From the NCBI GenBank assembly GCA_002327405.1, contig DCVO01000137.1, positions 1 to 9,622 of the forward strand: a stretch of 9,622 nt of DNA, written 5' to 3'. Origin of the DNA: Thiobacillus sp. UBA2186 (GTDB lineage: Bacteria; Pseudomonadota; Gammaproteobacteria; Burkholderiales; Thiobacillaceae). Below are positions 1 to 6,990 of the stretch, piece by piece. Each line of letters starts with the position of its first letter. Within the stretch, counting starts at the first letter, position 1. The notes beneath the pieces were generated by a model, which was given only the letters and a program-made list of their open reading frames with translations, did no database searches and was not told where the DNA came from. A program made the position numbers and the translations under genes.

Positions 1-770
1 GCCAGGGTGGCGAGCATCGCCGTGCCGCCCAGCGACAGGCCCATCAGCCGCGCCAGCAGGGCGCCGACCAGCGCGCCGAGCAGCGGCATGCACAGGGCGA
101 AGGCGGCCAGGCGCACGCCGTACTGGCGCAGCGAGCCGAGCTGGCCGGAGGCGATCAGGCCCATCTCCAGCAGGAAGAACGCCAGCACCGGCTTGAACAT
201 CCCGGTGTACAGCGGCTCCAGCGGCTTGATCGCCTCCTTGCCGGCCAGCGCGCCGATCACCAGGCCGCCGAGCAGCAGCATGATGCTCTTGCCGAGGAAG
301 ATCTCGCGGCCCAGCTCCTTCCAGTGGGTGTCGCGGGAGATGCCCTTGGCCAGCAGGATGCCGACCAGGATCGCCGGGATCTCGAGGATCGCCACGAACA
401 GCGGCATGTAGCTCTCGAAGAAGATCTCCCGCGAGGCCAGGTAGGCGACCACCACGGCGAAGGTGCCGGCGCTCACCGAGCCATAGTGGGCCGCCACGCT
501 GGCGGCGTTGATGCGGTCGAAGCGCAGGCCGCGCAGCAGGGCGAAGGCCAGCAGCGGCAGGGCGATGCCCAGGCCCAGCACCAACCCCGCCTGGCCGAGC
601 AGCGCCAGGCTGGCCTGCTCGGCCAGTTCGACGCCGCCGTGCAGGCCGATGGCCAGCAGCAGGAGGATCGACAGGGTCTCGTACAGCGCGGGCGGCAGCT
701 TCAGTTCGCTTTTCAACAGGCCCGCGGTCAGGCCGAAGACGAAGAACAGCACCACCGGATCAAGACTCAT
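1..770 (-). CDS. SbtA-like sodium-dependent bicarbonate permease (partial, 3' end outside window)
   Basis: The visible 256 residues (MSLDPVVLFF...) are very hydrophobic, with about eight likely membrane segments (roughly residues 5-20, 31-47, 58-80, 95-112, 121-142, 163-176, 192-208 and 218-244). The layout matches the SbtA/DUF897 family of inner-membrane Na+/HCO3- symporters. Family-like stretches are LKSELKLPPALYETLSILLLLAIGL cut across residues 19-43, GGVEL (45-49), the small-residue loop GSVSAGTF (97-104), which corresponds to GAVSGST in cyanobacterial SbtA, and EIPAILVGILLAK (130-142). The start is the ATG at 770, with a strong GAGGAGGGG ribosome site just upstream. The gene lies 44 nt beyond the T-tract of the oadA terminator, so it probably needs its own promoter or read-through; no convincing promoter was seen. 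The C-terminus is cut off, so neither full length nor any SbtB-like PII partner can be checked. Substrate is inferred from family; not every DUF897 protein is a proven bicarbonate carrier. Interior codons end almost entirely in G or C. Confidence 0.82.
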   Translation of the reverse strand, partial: MSLDPVVLFFVFGLTAGLLKSELKLPPALYETLSILLLLAIGLHGGVELAEQASLALLGQAGLVLGLGIALPLLAFALLRGLRFDRINAASVAAHYGSVSAGTFAVVVAYLASREIFFESYMPLFVAILEIPAILVGILLAKGISRDTHWKELGREIFLGKSIMLLLGGLVIGALAGKEAIKPLEPLYTGMFKPVLAFFLLEMGLIASGQLGSLRQYGVRLAAFALCMPLLGALVGALLARLMGLSLGGTAMLATL

Positions 771-814
771 CAACCCCTCCTCGGGCATTCGGGCAATTCA
801 AGTATCTATAGCTT

Positions 815-844
815 AAATAAAAAAGGGGAGCCTTTCGGCTCCCC
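815..844 (-). terminator. Rho-independent terminator after oadA
   Basis: Read on the minus strand this is an 8-bp perfect stem, GGGGAGCC / GGCTCCCC, closed by a GAAA tetraloop and followed directly by TTTTTTATTT. It begins about 8 nt past the TAA stop of the carboxyltransferase gene. GC-rich stem, GNRA loop and U-tract are all present, so a strong intrinsic terminator is well supported. It should separate the carboxylase transcript from the downstream permease gene. Confidence 0.92.
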
Positions 845-851
845 CGGGGGC

Positions 852-2657
852 TTAACTTCCAATCTCGATGAGTACTTCACCGGGATTGACCCTGTCGCCC
901 TTAACCACATGGACGGCCGTAACGGTGCCGGCGATCGGCGCCTGCACCTCGGTCTCCATCTTCATCGCTTCGGTGATCAGCACCGCCTGGCCGGCCTTGA
1001 CCACGTCGCCTTCCTTGACCAGCACGTCGACGATGTTGCCCGGCATGGTGGTGCTGACGTCGCCCGGTGCGGCGCTCTGCTTGCGCTTGCCGCTGGCGGC
1101 ACCGCCGACAAAGGCGTTCAGCGGTTCGAACACCACTTCTTCGGGCATGCCGTCGATGGCCAGGTAGAAGTGGCGCTTGCCGTCGTTCTTGACGCTGACG
1201 CCGGTGATGTCGATGCGGTAGCTCTCGCCGTGCACGTCGACCACGAACTCGGTGGGCACGCCTTCCTGGGCGGCCGGGCGCGCGGCGGCATCCGGCGGCG
1301 GCAGCAGCGCTTCCGGCTTGAGGCTGCCGGCGGCGCGCTCCTCGAGGAACTTGCGGCCGATGTCGGGGAACATGGCGAAGGTCAGCACGTCCTCCTCGGA
1401 TTTCGCCAGGCTGCCGATTTCCTCGCGCAGGCGGGCCATTTCCGGCTGCAGCAGGTCGGCCGGGCGCACGTCGATGACGTCCTCGCTGCCGATCGCCTGG
1501 AAGCGCAGGTGCTCGTTGACCTTGCCCGGCGCCTTGCCGTAGCGGCCCTGCAGGTACAGCTTCACCTCGTTGGTGATGGTCTTGTAGCGCTCGCCGGCCA
1601 GCACGTTGAACACCGCCTGGGTGCCGACGATCTGCGAGGTCGGGGTGACCAGCGGCGGGAAGCCGAGGTCTTCGCGCACCCGCGGGATCTCCGCGAACAC
1701 CTCGTTGATGCGGTGCAGGGCGCCCTGCTCCTTCAGCTGGTTGGCCAGGTTGGACATCATGCCGCCCGGCACCTGGTTGACCTGCACGCGGGTGTCGACC
1801 GCGGTGAATTCGCTCTCGAACTGGTGGTACTTCTTGCGCACGCCGTAGAAGTACAGGCCGATCTCCTGCAGCAGCTCGAGGTCCAGGCCGGTGTCGTAGG
1901 GGGTGTCGCGCAGCGCGGCGACCATCGACTCGGTGCCCGGGTGGCTGGTGCCCCAGGCGAAGCTGGAGATCGCGGTGTCGATGTGGTCGGCGCCGGCCTC
2001 GATGGCCTTGAGCTGGCACATCGCGCCCATGCCGGCGGTGTCGTGGGAGTGGATGAAGATCGGCAGGTCGATCTCGGCCTTCAGTGCCTGGACCAGCTCG
2101 GCGGTGGCGTAGGGGGTGAGCAGGCCGGCCATGTCCTTGATGGCGATCGAGTCGACGCCCTTTTCCTGCATGCGCTTGCCCAGCTCGACGAACGAGGCGA
2201 CGGTGTGCACCGGGCTGGTGGTGTAGGCGATGGTGCCCTGGGCGTGCTTGCCGGCGGCCTTGACCGCCTCGATGGCGGTGCGCAGGTTGCGCACGTCGTT
2301 CATCGCGTCGAACACGCGGAACACGTCGATGCCGTTGACCGCGGCCTTGGCGACGAAGGCCTTGACCACGTCGTCGCTGTAGTGGCGGTAGCCGAGCAGG
2401 TTCTGCCCGCGCAGGAGCATCTGCAGGCGGGTGTTGGGCAGCGCGGCGCGCAGCTGGCGCAGGCGCTCCCACGGGTCTTCCTTGAGGAAGCGCACGCAGG
2501 CGTCGAAGGTGGCGCCGCCCCAGGCTTCCAGCGACCAGAAACCGACCGAATCCAGTTTTCCGCAGATGGGCAGCATGTCCTCGGTGCGCATGCGCGTGGC
2601 GATGAGCGACTGGTGGCCGTCGCGCAGAACAAGGTCGGTGATATGAACTCTGGGCAT
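852..2657 (-). CDS. oadA: Pyruvate carboxylase subunit B / OadA-type carboxyltransferase with biotin carrier domain
   Basis: This 601-residue protein transfers CO2 from carboxybiotin to pyruvate, giving oxaloacetate, together with the biotin carboxylase encoded just upstream. Domains in order: a TIM-barrel carboxyltransferase (about 4-270) with metal-site residues Asp13 in LRDGHQSL, Lys174 in AIKDMAGL and His203/His205 in IHSHDTAG; a PycB/OadA conserved domain (about 290-450); a linker (450-530); and a biotinyl domain (533-601) with biotin acceptor Lys566 in EAMKMET, 35 residues from the end. The sequence closely resembles the two-subunit pyruvate carboxylase B subunit of Pseudomonas, from memory. 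Automated annotation often names this family oxaloacetate decarboxylase alpha, but no membrane beta or gamma subunit is visible, so carboxylase is preferred; 2-oxoglutarate carboxylase is a less likely alternative. The ATG at 2657 matches the family N-terminus (VHITDLVLRD), with only a weak GGA ribosome site. Codons 45-152 contain one A/T-ending codon, whereas 10 of the first 44 and 10 of the last 23 end in A/T. Confidence 0.93.
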   Translation of the reverse strand: MPRVHITDLVLRDGHQSLIATRMRTEDMLPICGKLDSVGFWSLEAWGGATFDACVRFLKEDPWERLRQLRAALPNTRLQMLLRGQNLLGYRHYSDDVVKAFVAKAAVNGIDVFRVFDAMNDVRNLRTAIEAVKAAGKHAQGTIAYTTSPVHTVASFVELGKRMQEKGVDSIAIKDMAGLLTPYATAELVQALKAEIDLPIFIHSHDTAGMGAMCQLKAIEAGADHIDTAISSFAWGTSHPGTESMVAALRDTPYDTGLDLELLQEIGLYFYGVRKKYHQFESEFTAVDTRVQVNQVPGGMMSNLANQLKEQGALHRINEVFAEIPRVREDLGFPPLVTPTSQIVGTQAVFNVLAGERYKTITNEVKLYLQGRYGKAPGKVNEHLRFQAIGSEDVIDVRPADLLQPEMARLREEIGSLAKSEEDVLTFAMFPDIGRKFLEERAAGSLKPEALLPPPDAAARPAAQEGVPTEFVVDVHGESYRIDITGVSVKNDGKRHFYLAIDGMPEEVVFEPLNAFVGGAASGKRKQSAAPGDVSTTMPGNIVDVLVKEGDVVKAGQAVLITEAMKMETEVQAPIAGTVTAVHVVKGDRVNPGEVLIEIGS

Positions 2658-2696
2658 GGCTAATCCATTTCAGTCAGGGGTGTGGAAAAGCAATTT

Positions 2697-2765
2697 ACAG
2701 GGAGGTTAAGAGAGGTAAAGGAGCAAGGCAGGGTTTTCCTCCCCAAACCTCCCCTGCCTCCCTGT
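2697..2765. repeat. Palindromic dispersed repeat, copy 1 (between pycA and oadA)
   Basis: The element starts ACAGGGAGG and ends CCTCCCTGT, giving 9-bp perfect terminal inverted repeats. The left arm holds purine-rich units about 9 nt apart (GGGAGGTTA, AGAGAGGTA, AAGGAGCAA). The right arm holds three CCTCCC units 9-10 nt apart, preceded by TTTT. It fills most of the 131-bp gap between the carboxylase genes. A second copy with the same left-to-right order of parts lies at 6991-7064; the left arms match at about 18 of 23 positions after the shared ACAGGGAGG, allowing one extra base. Relative to local transcription this copy is inverted compared with copy 2. No T-tract follows either side, so it is not a standard terminator, and no target-site duplication was seen. 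Confidence 0.8.
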
Positions 2766-2788
2766 GGTTGTTCGGGGTATTTCAATTT

Positions 2789-4207
2789 TCATAGCCCCTG
2801 GTAAGCCGCGATGGCTGCGGCGACGGCGGCCGCCAGCATTTCCGGCGGATTCTTTTCTTCGTACTGGATGAGTTCGGGGTGGGCCTCGACGAAACCGGTG
2901 TTGAAGCGCCCGCTCTGGAAATCCGCATGATTGAGGATTTCCTGGTAGTAGGGGATGGTGGTCTTGACGCCGTACACCACCATGTCCGAGAGCGCGCGCC
3001 GCGCGCGCGCGATGACGCCCGGCCAGGACAGGTTCCACACCGTGAGTTTGGCGCACAGCGAATCGAAGTAGGGCGGGATCACGTAATCCGTGTACATGGC
3101 CGCGTCCACCCTCACCCCCGGTCCGCCGGGCGCGTAATAGCGGGTGATGCGGCCGAAACTGGGCAGGAAGTCGTTCTTCGGATCTTCGGCATTGATGCGG
3201 AATTCGATGGCGAAGCCGCGGTATGTGATGTCCTGCTGCCTGTACTGCAGCGGCAGGCCGTCGGCTACGCGGATCTGTTCCTGCACGATGTCCACGCCCG
3301 TGATGCTCTCGGTGATGGTGTGCTCGACCTGCAGGCGCGTGTTCATTTCCATGAAATAGAACTGGTTGTCCTGGTCGAGCAGGAATTCCACCGTGCCGGC
3401 GTTGACGTAGCCGACCGCGCGCGCCGCCTGTACCGCGAGCTTGCCGATGTACTGGCGCTGGGACTCGGTGAGCTGCGGCGAGGGTGCGATTTCGATGAGC
3501 TTCTGGTTGCGGCGCTGGATGGAACAGTCGCGCTCGAACAGGTGCACGGTGTTGCCCTGGCTGTCGGCCAGGATCTGCACCTCGATGTGCTTGGGGTTGA
3601 CCACGCACTTCTCGATGAAGACCTCGGGCTTGCCGAAGGCCTTGGTGGCCTCGGACACGACCCGTTCGTAATTCCGGCCCAGTTCCTCCTCGCTGTCGCA
3701 GCGGCGGATGCCGCGCCCGCCGCCGCCGTTGGTGGCCTTGAGCATGACCGGGTAGCCGATTTTGGCGGCAAGCGCCCGCGCTTCCTCCAGGCTTTCCAGG
3801 TTGTGGTCGGAACCGGGCACGACCGGAATGCCGGCCTTGATCATGGCCTGGCGGGCCTCGATCTTGTCGCCCATCTGCCGGATCAGTTTGGCATCGGGGC
3901 CGATGAACTTGATGCCGCGCTTGGCGCAGGCGTCGGCCAGGATGGGGTTTTCGGACAGCAGGCCGTAGCCCGGATGCAGGGCGTCGCAGCCCGAGGCGGC
4001 GGCCAGGTTCACCAGATGGTGGGGGTTGAGATAGCCGGCCAACGGGTCCTTGCCGATGTGGTAGGCTTCGTCGGCCTTCTTTACATGCAGGGCGTGGCGG
4101 TCGGCATCCGTATAGACGGCGGCTGACTCGATGCCGAGCTCGGAACAGGCGCGGATGATGCGCACCGCGATTTCCCCCCGGTTGGCGACCAGAATTTTGC
4201 GTATCAC
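2789..4207 (-). CDS. pycA: Pyruvate carboxylase subunit A (AccC-type biotin carboxylase)
   Basis: This ATP-grasp enzyme carboxylates biotin with bicarbonate and ATP in the cytoplasm. From the chosen GTG start the protein has 472 residues, close to the family norm of about 450-475. It shows the N-terminal signature IRKILVANRGEIAVRIIRA (2-20), HPGYGLLSEN (78-87), the glycine-rich ATP loop GGGGRGI (161-167), the EKCVVNPKHIEVQ segment (199-211), and catalytic MEMNTRLQVEH (286-296) with Glu287 and Arg291. The open frame extends to a TTG at 4237, but the GTG at 4207 begins exactly where homologues start and has CGGGGAAAG upstream; the extension would also lie across a strong opposite-strand promoter. 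The immediate downstream neighbour carries the carboxyltransferase and biotin domains, and similarity is to the Pseudomonas two-subunit pyruvate carboxylase rather than to a classic accBC pair. It could also serve acetyl-CoA carboxylase, since such proteins are often annotated accC; no accB lies beside it. About 12 of the first 60 codons end in A/T, unlike its partner gene. Confidence 0.92.
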   Translation of the reverse strand: MIRKILVANRGEIAVRIIRACSELGIESAAVYTDADRHALHVKKADEAYHIGKDPLAGYLNPHHLVNLAAASGCDALHPGYGLLSENPILADACAKRGIKFIGPDAKLIRQMGDKIEARQAMIKAGIPVVPGSDHNLESLEEARALAAKIGYPVMLKATNGGGGRGIRRCDSEEELGRNYERVVSEATKAFGKPEVFIEKCVVNPKHIEVQILADSQGNTVHLFERDCSIQRRNQKLIEIAPSPQLTESQRQYIGKLAVQAARAVGYVNAGTVEFLLDQDNQFYFMEMNTRLQVEHTITESITGVDIVQEQIRVADGLPLQYRQQDITYRGFAIEFRINAEDPKNDFLPSFGRITRYYAPGGPGVRVDAAMYTDYVIPPYFDSLCAKLTVWNLSWPGVIARARRALSDMVVYGVKTTIPYYQEILNHADFQSGRFNTGFVEAHPELIQYEEKNPPEMLAAAVAAAIAAYQGL

Positions 4208-4230
4208 GCCTGTCTTTCCCCGTATTGTCT

Positions 4231-4259
4231 TTGACAAAACTGCTGCGAAATCATAAAAT
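4231..4259 (+). promoter_or_regulatory. Sigma70 promoter for the yceD-rpmF-plsX-fab cluster
   Basis: A perfect -35 box TTGACA (4231-4236), a 17-bp spacer and a TAAAAT -10 box (4254-4259) match the housekeeping consensus at 11 of 12 positions. The predicted start of transcription is near 4266, about 25 nt before the yceD ATG at 4291. It sits in the short divergent spacer between pycA and yceD. Confidence 0.85.
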
Positions 4260-4278
4260 TGCGCGCTTATGCTCGAAC
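4250..4278 (-). promoter_or_regulatory. Possible divergent promoter for pycA-oadA
   Basis: On the minus strand TATGAT (4255-4250) could be a -10 box about 43 nt before the pycA GTG. The region 16-17 bp upstream (GTTCGA/TTCGAG around 4278-4272) is a poor -35. This -10 overlaps that of the rightward promoter by two bases. The assignment rests on the need for a promoter in this gap and on the single hexamer, so it is tentative. Confidence 0.3.
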
Positions 4279-4290
4279 GACGCTACCAAA

Positions 4291-4737
4291 ATGTTTGAGA
4301 GGCCTGTCGTTTCGCCGTCGAACTTTGCCGAGAAATCCCGCTGTTGGGAGGGCAATACGATGGTAGGTGATTTCGAGCGACTTGCTCAAGAGTTTGTGAA
4401 TCCGGAAGCCCTGTTGCAATTCCGGGTTTGTGGCGGGCAGGACGCGCGCGGGCGCCCGCAGTTGCATTGCACGGTAAAAGGCAATGTGGAAATGCTGTGC
4501 CAGCGCTGCCTCAAGCCGGTCAGTGTGGCGGTCGACAGCGACCGGCTGCTCTACCTTGCCGCCAGCGAAGCAGATGCCGACAGACTGGAAACTGCGCTTG
4601 CTGACGAAGATATTGAAGTGATCGTTGCCGGCCAGAATCTGGATCTGGCAGGCGTGGTTGAAGACGAAGTACTACTGGGTCTGCCGATCGTGCCCATGCA
4701 TGCGGATTGCAGCATGGAACCGGCGGCGGACGTTTAA
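4291..4737 (+). CDS. yceD: YceD/DUF177 family protein (23S rRNA accumulation / L32-linked)
   Basis: This 148-residue protein belongs to the DUF177/YceD family, which in proteobacteria is nearly always encoded just upstream of rpmF and is linked to 23S rRNA accumulation. Visible family marks are RPVVSPSNFA near the N-terminus (4-13), the CxxC motif CQRCLKPV (Cys70, Cys73) and the acidic VEDEVLLGLPIVPMH stretch (123-137). The ATG at 4291 was chosen because it keeps the conserved N-terminal RPVV...FA segment and lies about 25 nt after the predicted transcription start. A TTG at 4225 lies upstream of the promoter, and an internal ATG at 4360 would drop conserved sequence. No strong ribosome site is visible. 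The protein stops soon after the ADC motif and lacks the C-terminal NPF..L..LK tail of E. coli YceD. The next gene, rpmF, begins 15 nt downstream. Confidence 0.88.
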   Translation: MFERPVVSPSNFAEKSRCWEGNTMVGDFERLAQEFVNPEALLQFRVCGGQDARGRPQLHCTVKGNVEMLCQRCLKPVSVAVDSDRLLYLAASEADADRLETALADEDIEVIVAGQNLDLAGVVEDEVLLGLPIVPMHADCSMEPAADV

Positions 4738-4752
4738 GACAAGGAGTTTGAA

Positions 4753-4932
4753 ATGGCTGTTCAACAGAATAAAAAGTCCCCTTCCAAGCGGGGCATGCAT
4801 CGTTCCCACGATTTCCTGACCACCCCCCCGCTGGCAGTCGAGCCCACCACGGGTGAAGTGCACCTGCGCCATCACGTGTCGCCTTCCGGCTACTACCGTG
4901 GCAAGAAAGTGGCCAAGGCCAAGGGCGAATAA
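4753..4932 (+). CDS. rpmF: 50S ribosomal protein L32
   Basis: This 59-residue basic protein begins MAVQQNKKSPSKRGMHRSHD, the standard bL32 N-terminus, and continues with LAVEPTTGEVHLRHHVSPSGYYRGKKV cut across residues 27-53. It contains no cysteine, so it is the zinc-free form typical of betaproteobacteria. An AAGGAG ribosome site six bases before the ATG is near ideal, in keeping with high expression. It is a structural component of the large ribosomal subunit. It is probably co-transcribed with yceD upstream and plsX downstream, the arrangement that ties ribosome production to membrane lipid synthesis in many proteobacteria. Confidence 0.98.
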   Translation: MAVQQNKKSPSKRGMHRSHDFLTTPPLAVEPTTGEVHLRHHVSPSGYYRGKKVAKAKGE

Positions 4933-4945
4933 GACCCCTTGCCGA

Positions 4946-4965
4946 CTCCTGCCGTCCGGCGGGAG
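4946..4965 (+). other. Hairpin in the rpmF-plsX gap
   Basis: CTCCTGCC and GGCGGGAG pair over 8 bp (one T-G wobble) around a GTCC loop, 13 nt after the rpmF stop. There is no following T-tract, so full intrinsic termination is unlikely. It could protect the rpmF mRNA 3' end or weaken read-through into plsX. It may also be chance in GC-rich DNA. Confidence 0.4.
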
Positions 4966-4997
4966 CCAGACAGTCCTTTCCGGAATCCAATTGCCCG

Positions 4998-6020
4998 ATG
5001 AGGGATATCACTGTCGCCATCGACGTCATGGGTGGCGATCACGGCCCGCATGTCACCATTCCCGCCGCCATCAAGTGCATGGCGCGGAATGACAGCCTCA
5101 ACATCATCCTGGTTGGATCGCAGGACGCCATCGAAGCCGAATTGAGGGCCGGGCATGCCAAGCCAGGCCCGCGCCTGCGTATCCGCCATGCCACGGAAGT
5201 CGTGGCTATGGATGAATCGCCCGCCCTGGTGCTGCGCGGCAAGAAGGATTCCTCCATGCGCGTGGCCATCGACCTGGTGAAGTCGGGCGAGGCCGATGCC
5301 TGCGTGTCCGCCGGCAATACCGGCGCGCTGATGGCGACCGCACGTTTCGTGCTGAAAACCCTGCCGGGTATCGACCGTCCGGCCATTGCCACCTTCATGC
5401 CCAGTCTCAAGGGCCCGGTGCTGATGCTGGACCTGGGCGCCAATGTCGACTGTACCGCGGAACACCTGTTCCAGTTCGCGCTCATGGGGTCGATGCTGGC
5501 TTCCGCGGTCAGCCACAAGGAACGTCCGACCGTGGGCCTGCTCAACATCGGCGAAGAGGAAATCAAGGGCAACGAGGTGGTGAAGCGAGCGGCTGAACTG
5601 ATCCGCGCCAGCGATCTGATCAACTTCTACGGCAACGTCGAAGGCGACGACATCTACAAGGGCACGGCCGAGGTCGTGGTGTGCGACGGTTTCGTCGGCA
5701 ACGTTTCGCTCAAAAGCGCCGAAGGCATCGCCAAGATGATCGCCACCTTGCTGCGCCAGGAGTTCCGCCGCAACCTGCTGACCAAGCTGGCCGGGCTTTT
5801 CGCCTTGCCGGTGATGAACGCGTTCAAGCGCCAGGTCGATCCCCGCCGCTTCAACGGCGCCACCCTGCTGGGCCTGCGCGGCGTGGTGGTGAAAAGCCAT
5901 GGCGGCGCCGATCGTTTTGCCTTCGAGCACGCCATCGAGGCCGCTGCCGAGGAAGTGCAGGGCAATGTACTGAAACGCATCTCCGACCAGATGCATCAAC
6001 TAAACCCGGGGCAGGCATGA
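4998..6020 (+). CDS. plsX: Phosphate acyltransferase PlsX
   Basis: This 340-residue peripheral membrane enzyme converts acyl-ACP and phosphate to acyl-phosphate, the acyl donor for PlsY in phospholipid synthesis. It matches PlsX along its whole length: TVAIDVMGGDHGP (5-17), MDESPALVLRGKKDSSM (71-87), VSAGNTGALMATA (103-115), PVLMLDLGANVDC (140-152), GLLNIGEEEIKGNE (180-193), EVVVCDGFVGNVSLKS (225-240) and the C-terminal LLGLRGVVVKSHGGAD (290-305). The ATG at 4998 gives the usual N-terminus. The ribosome site is weak, with only GGA about 13 nt upstream. The stop codon overlaps the fabH start by four bases (ATGA), so translation of the two is probably coupled. Confidence 0.98.
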   Translation: MRDITVAIDVMGGDHGPHVTIPAAIKCMARNDSLNIILVGSQDAIEAELRAGHAKPGPRLRIRHATEVVAMDESPALVLRGKKDSSMRVAIDLVKSGEADACVSAGNTGALMATARFVLKTLPGIDRPAIATFMPSLKGPVLMLDLGANVDCTAEHLFQFALMGSMLASAVSHKERPTVGLLNIGEEEIKGNEVVKRAAELIRASDLINFYGNVEGDDIYKGTAEVVVCDGFVGNVSLKSAEGIAKMIATLLRQEFRRNLLTKLAGLFALPVMNAFKRQVDPRRFNGATLLGLRGVVVKSHGGADRFAFEHAIEAAAEEVQGNVLKRISDQMHQLNPGQA

Positions 6021-6976
6021 TCTATTCCCGCATCATCGGCACCGGCAGCTATCTGCCAGAACAACTGATGACCAACGCCGACTTCGAGAAACTGATCGAC
6101 ACCACGGACCAGTGGATCGTCGAGCGTACCGGCATCAAGGTTCGCCATGTTGCCGCGGAAAACGAGCTGACCAGCGACCTGGCGGTTGCCGCTGCACGCC
6201 GTGCGCTGGAGGCTGCCAATGTGGTGCCGGCCAACATCGATCTGGTGATCGTCGGCACGACTACCCCGGACCGGGTGTTTCCCAGCACCGCCTGCATCGT
6301 GCAGGCCAAGCTGGGCATCGCCAACGCCAGCCCGGCATTCGACGTGCAGGCCGTGTGCAGCGGTTTCATCTACGCGCTGGCCACCGCCAACAACTTCATC
6401 AAGGCCGGGCAGGCCAGGACTGCGCTGGTAATCGGCGCCGAAACGCTCTCGCGCATCACCGATTACACCGATCGCACCAACTGCATCCTGTGGGGCGACG
6501 GTGCCGGTGCGGTGGTGCTGACCGCGAGCGAAGAGCCGGGCATCATTTCCACCCACATCCATGCCGACGGCCGCTACCAGGACCTGCTGTACGTGGACGG
6601 CGGGCCGTCCATGGGCAACGGCGAGAAGGCGGCCATGCGCATGCAGGGCAATGCCGTGTTCAAGATGGCGGTGAATACGCTGGACGCGATCGTCGACGAA
6701 ACCCTGGCCGCGAACGGCATGGAAAAATCCGACATCGACTGGCTGGTGCCGCACCAGGCCAACATCCGCATCATCCAGGCCACCGGCAAGAAGCTTGGCC
6801 TGCCTCCCGAGCGCGTGGTGGTGACGGTGGACCAGCACGGGAATACCTCCGCTGCCTCCATTCCGCTGGCTTTCGACACCGCCGTGCGCGACGGTCGCAT
6901 CAAGCGCGGACAGACCCTGTTGATGGAGGCCTTCGGCGGCGGCTTCACCTGGGGTTCGGCATTGGTTAAATATTGA
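6017..6976 (+). CDS. fabH: Beta-ketoacyl-ACP synthase III (KAS III)
   Basis: This 319-residue cytoplasmic condensing enzyme starts fatty-acid synthesis by joining acetyl-CoA to malonyl-ACP. The thiolase-fold catalytic triad is complete: Cys114 in AVCSGF, His246 in VPHQAN and Asn276 in HGNTSAA. Other family marks are the N-terminal RIIGTGSYLPE (5-15), DTTDQWIVERTGIKVRH (28-44), ILWGDGAGAVVL (157-168) and the C-terminal FGGGFTWGSALVKY (306-319). Length is normal. The start overlaps the plsX stop as ATGA. Downstream, a 112-bp gap containing palindromic element copy 2 separates it from fabD. Confidence 0.98.
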   Translation: MIYSRIIGTGSYLPEQLMTNADFEKLIDTTDQWIVERTGIKVRHVAAENELTSDLAVAAARRALEAANVVPANIDLVIVGTTTPDRVFPSTACIVQAKLGIANASPAFDVQAVCSGFIYALATANNFIKAGQARTALVIGAETLSRITDYTDRTNCILWGDGAGAVVLTASEEPGIISTHIHADGRYQDLLYVDGGPSMGNGEKAAMRMQGNAVFKMAVNTLDAIVDETLAANGMEKSDIDWLVPHQANIRIIQATGKKLGLPPERVVVTVDQHGNTSAASIPLAFDTAVRDGRIKRGQTLLMEAFGGGFTWGSALVKY

Positions 6977-6990
6977 GTTAAACCTTTTTA

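Noticed and set aside
852..2657. Na+-pumping oxaloacetate decarboxylase
   Set aside because: No beta or gamma membrane subunit is present, and an adjacent biotin carboxylase gene makes a two-subunit pyruvate carboxylase the simpler reading.
324..2663. A 779-codon open frame on the plus strand covering all of oadA
   Set aside because: It is the antisense shadow of a gene whose codons end almost always in G/C, which removes stop codons from the opposite frame. Its product is low-complexity and rich in His, Gln and Asp, with no recognisable domain.
2697..2765. CRISPR or intrinsic terminator reading of the palindromic elements
   Set aside because: Units of 9 nt without unique spacers are not CRISPR, and neither stem is followed by a T-run on either strand.
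2990..3013. Alternating GC tract that could form Z-DNA
   Set aside because: It encodes the Ala/Arg-rich ARARRA segment of the biotin carboxylase and is expected from GC-rich codons; nothing else supports a structural role.
2879..4126. A 415-codon plus-strand frame opposite pycA, and similar long frames opposite plsX (4893-5999), fabH (5996-7261), fabD and fabG
   Set aside because: Each lies opposite a gene with full catalytic motifs, has no family resemblance, and is explained by GC-rich codon use.
4207..4237. TTG at 4237 as the start of the biotin carboxylase
   Set aside because: It would add ten residues not seen in homologues and would lie over the TTGACA box of the opposite promoter. 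The GTG at 4207 matches the family start and has a ribosome site.
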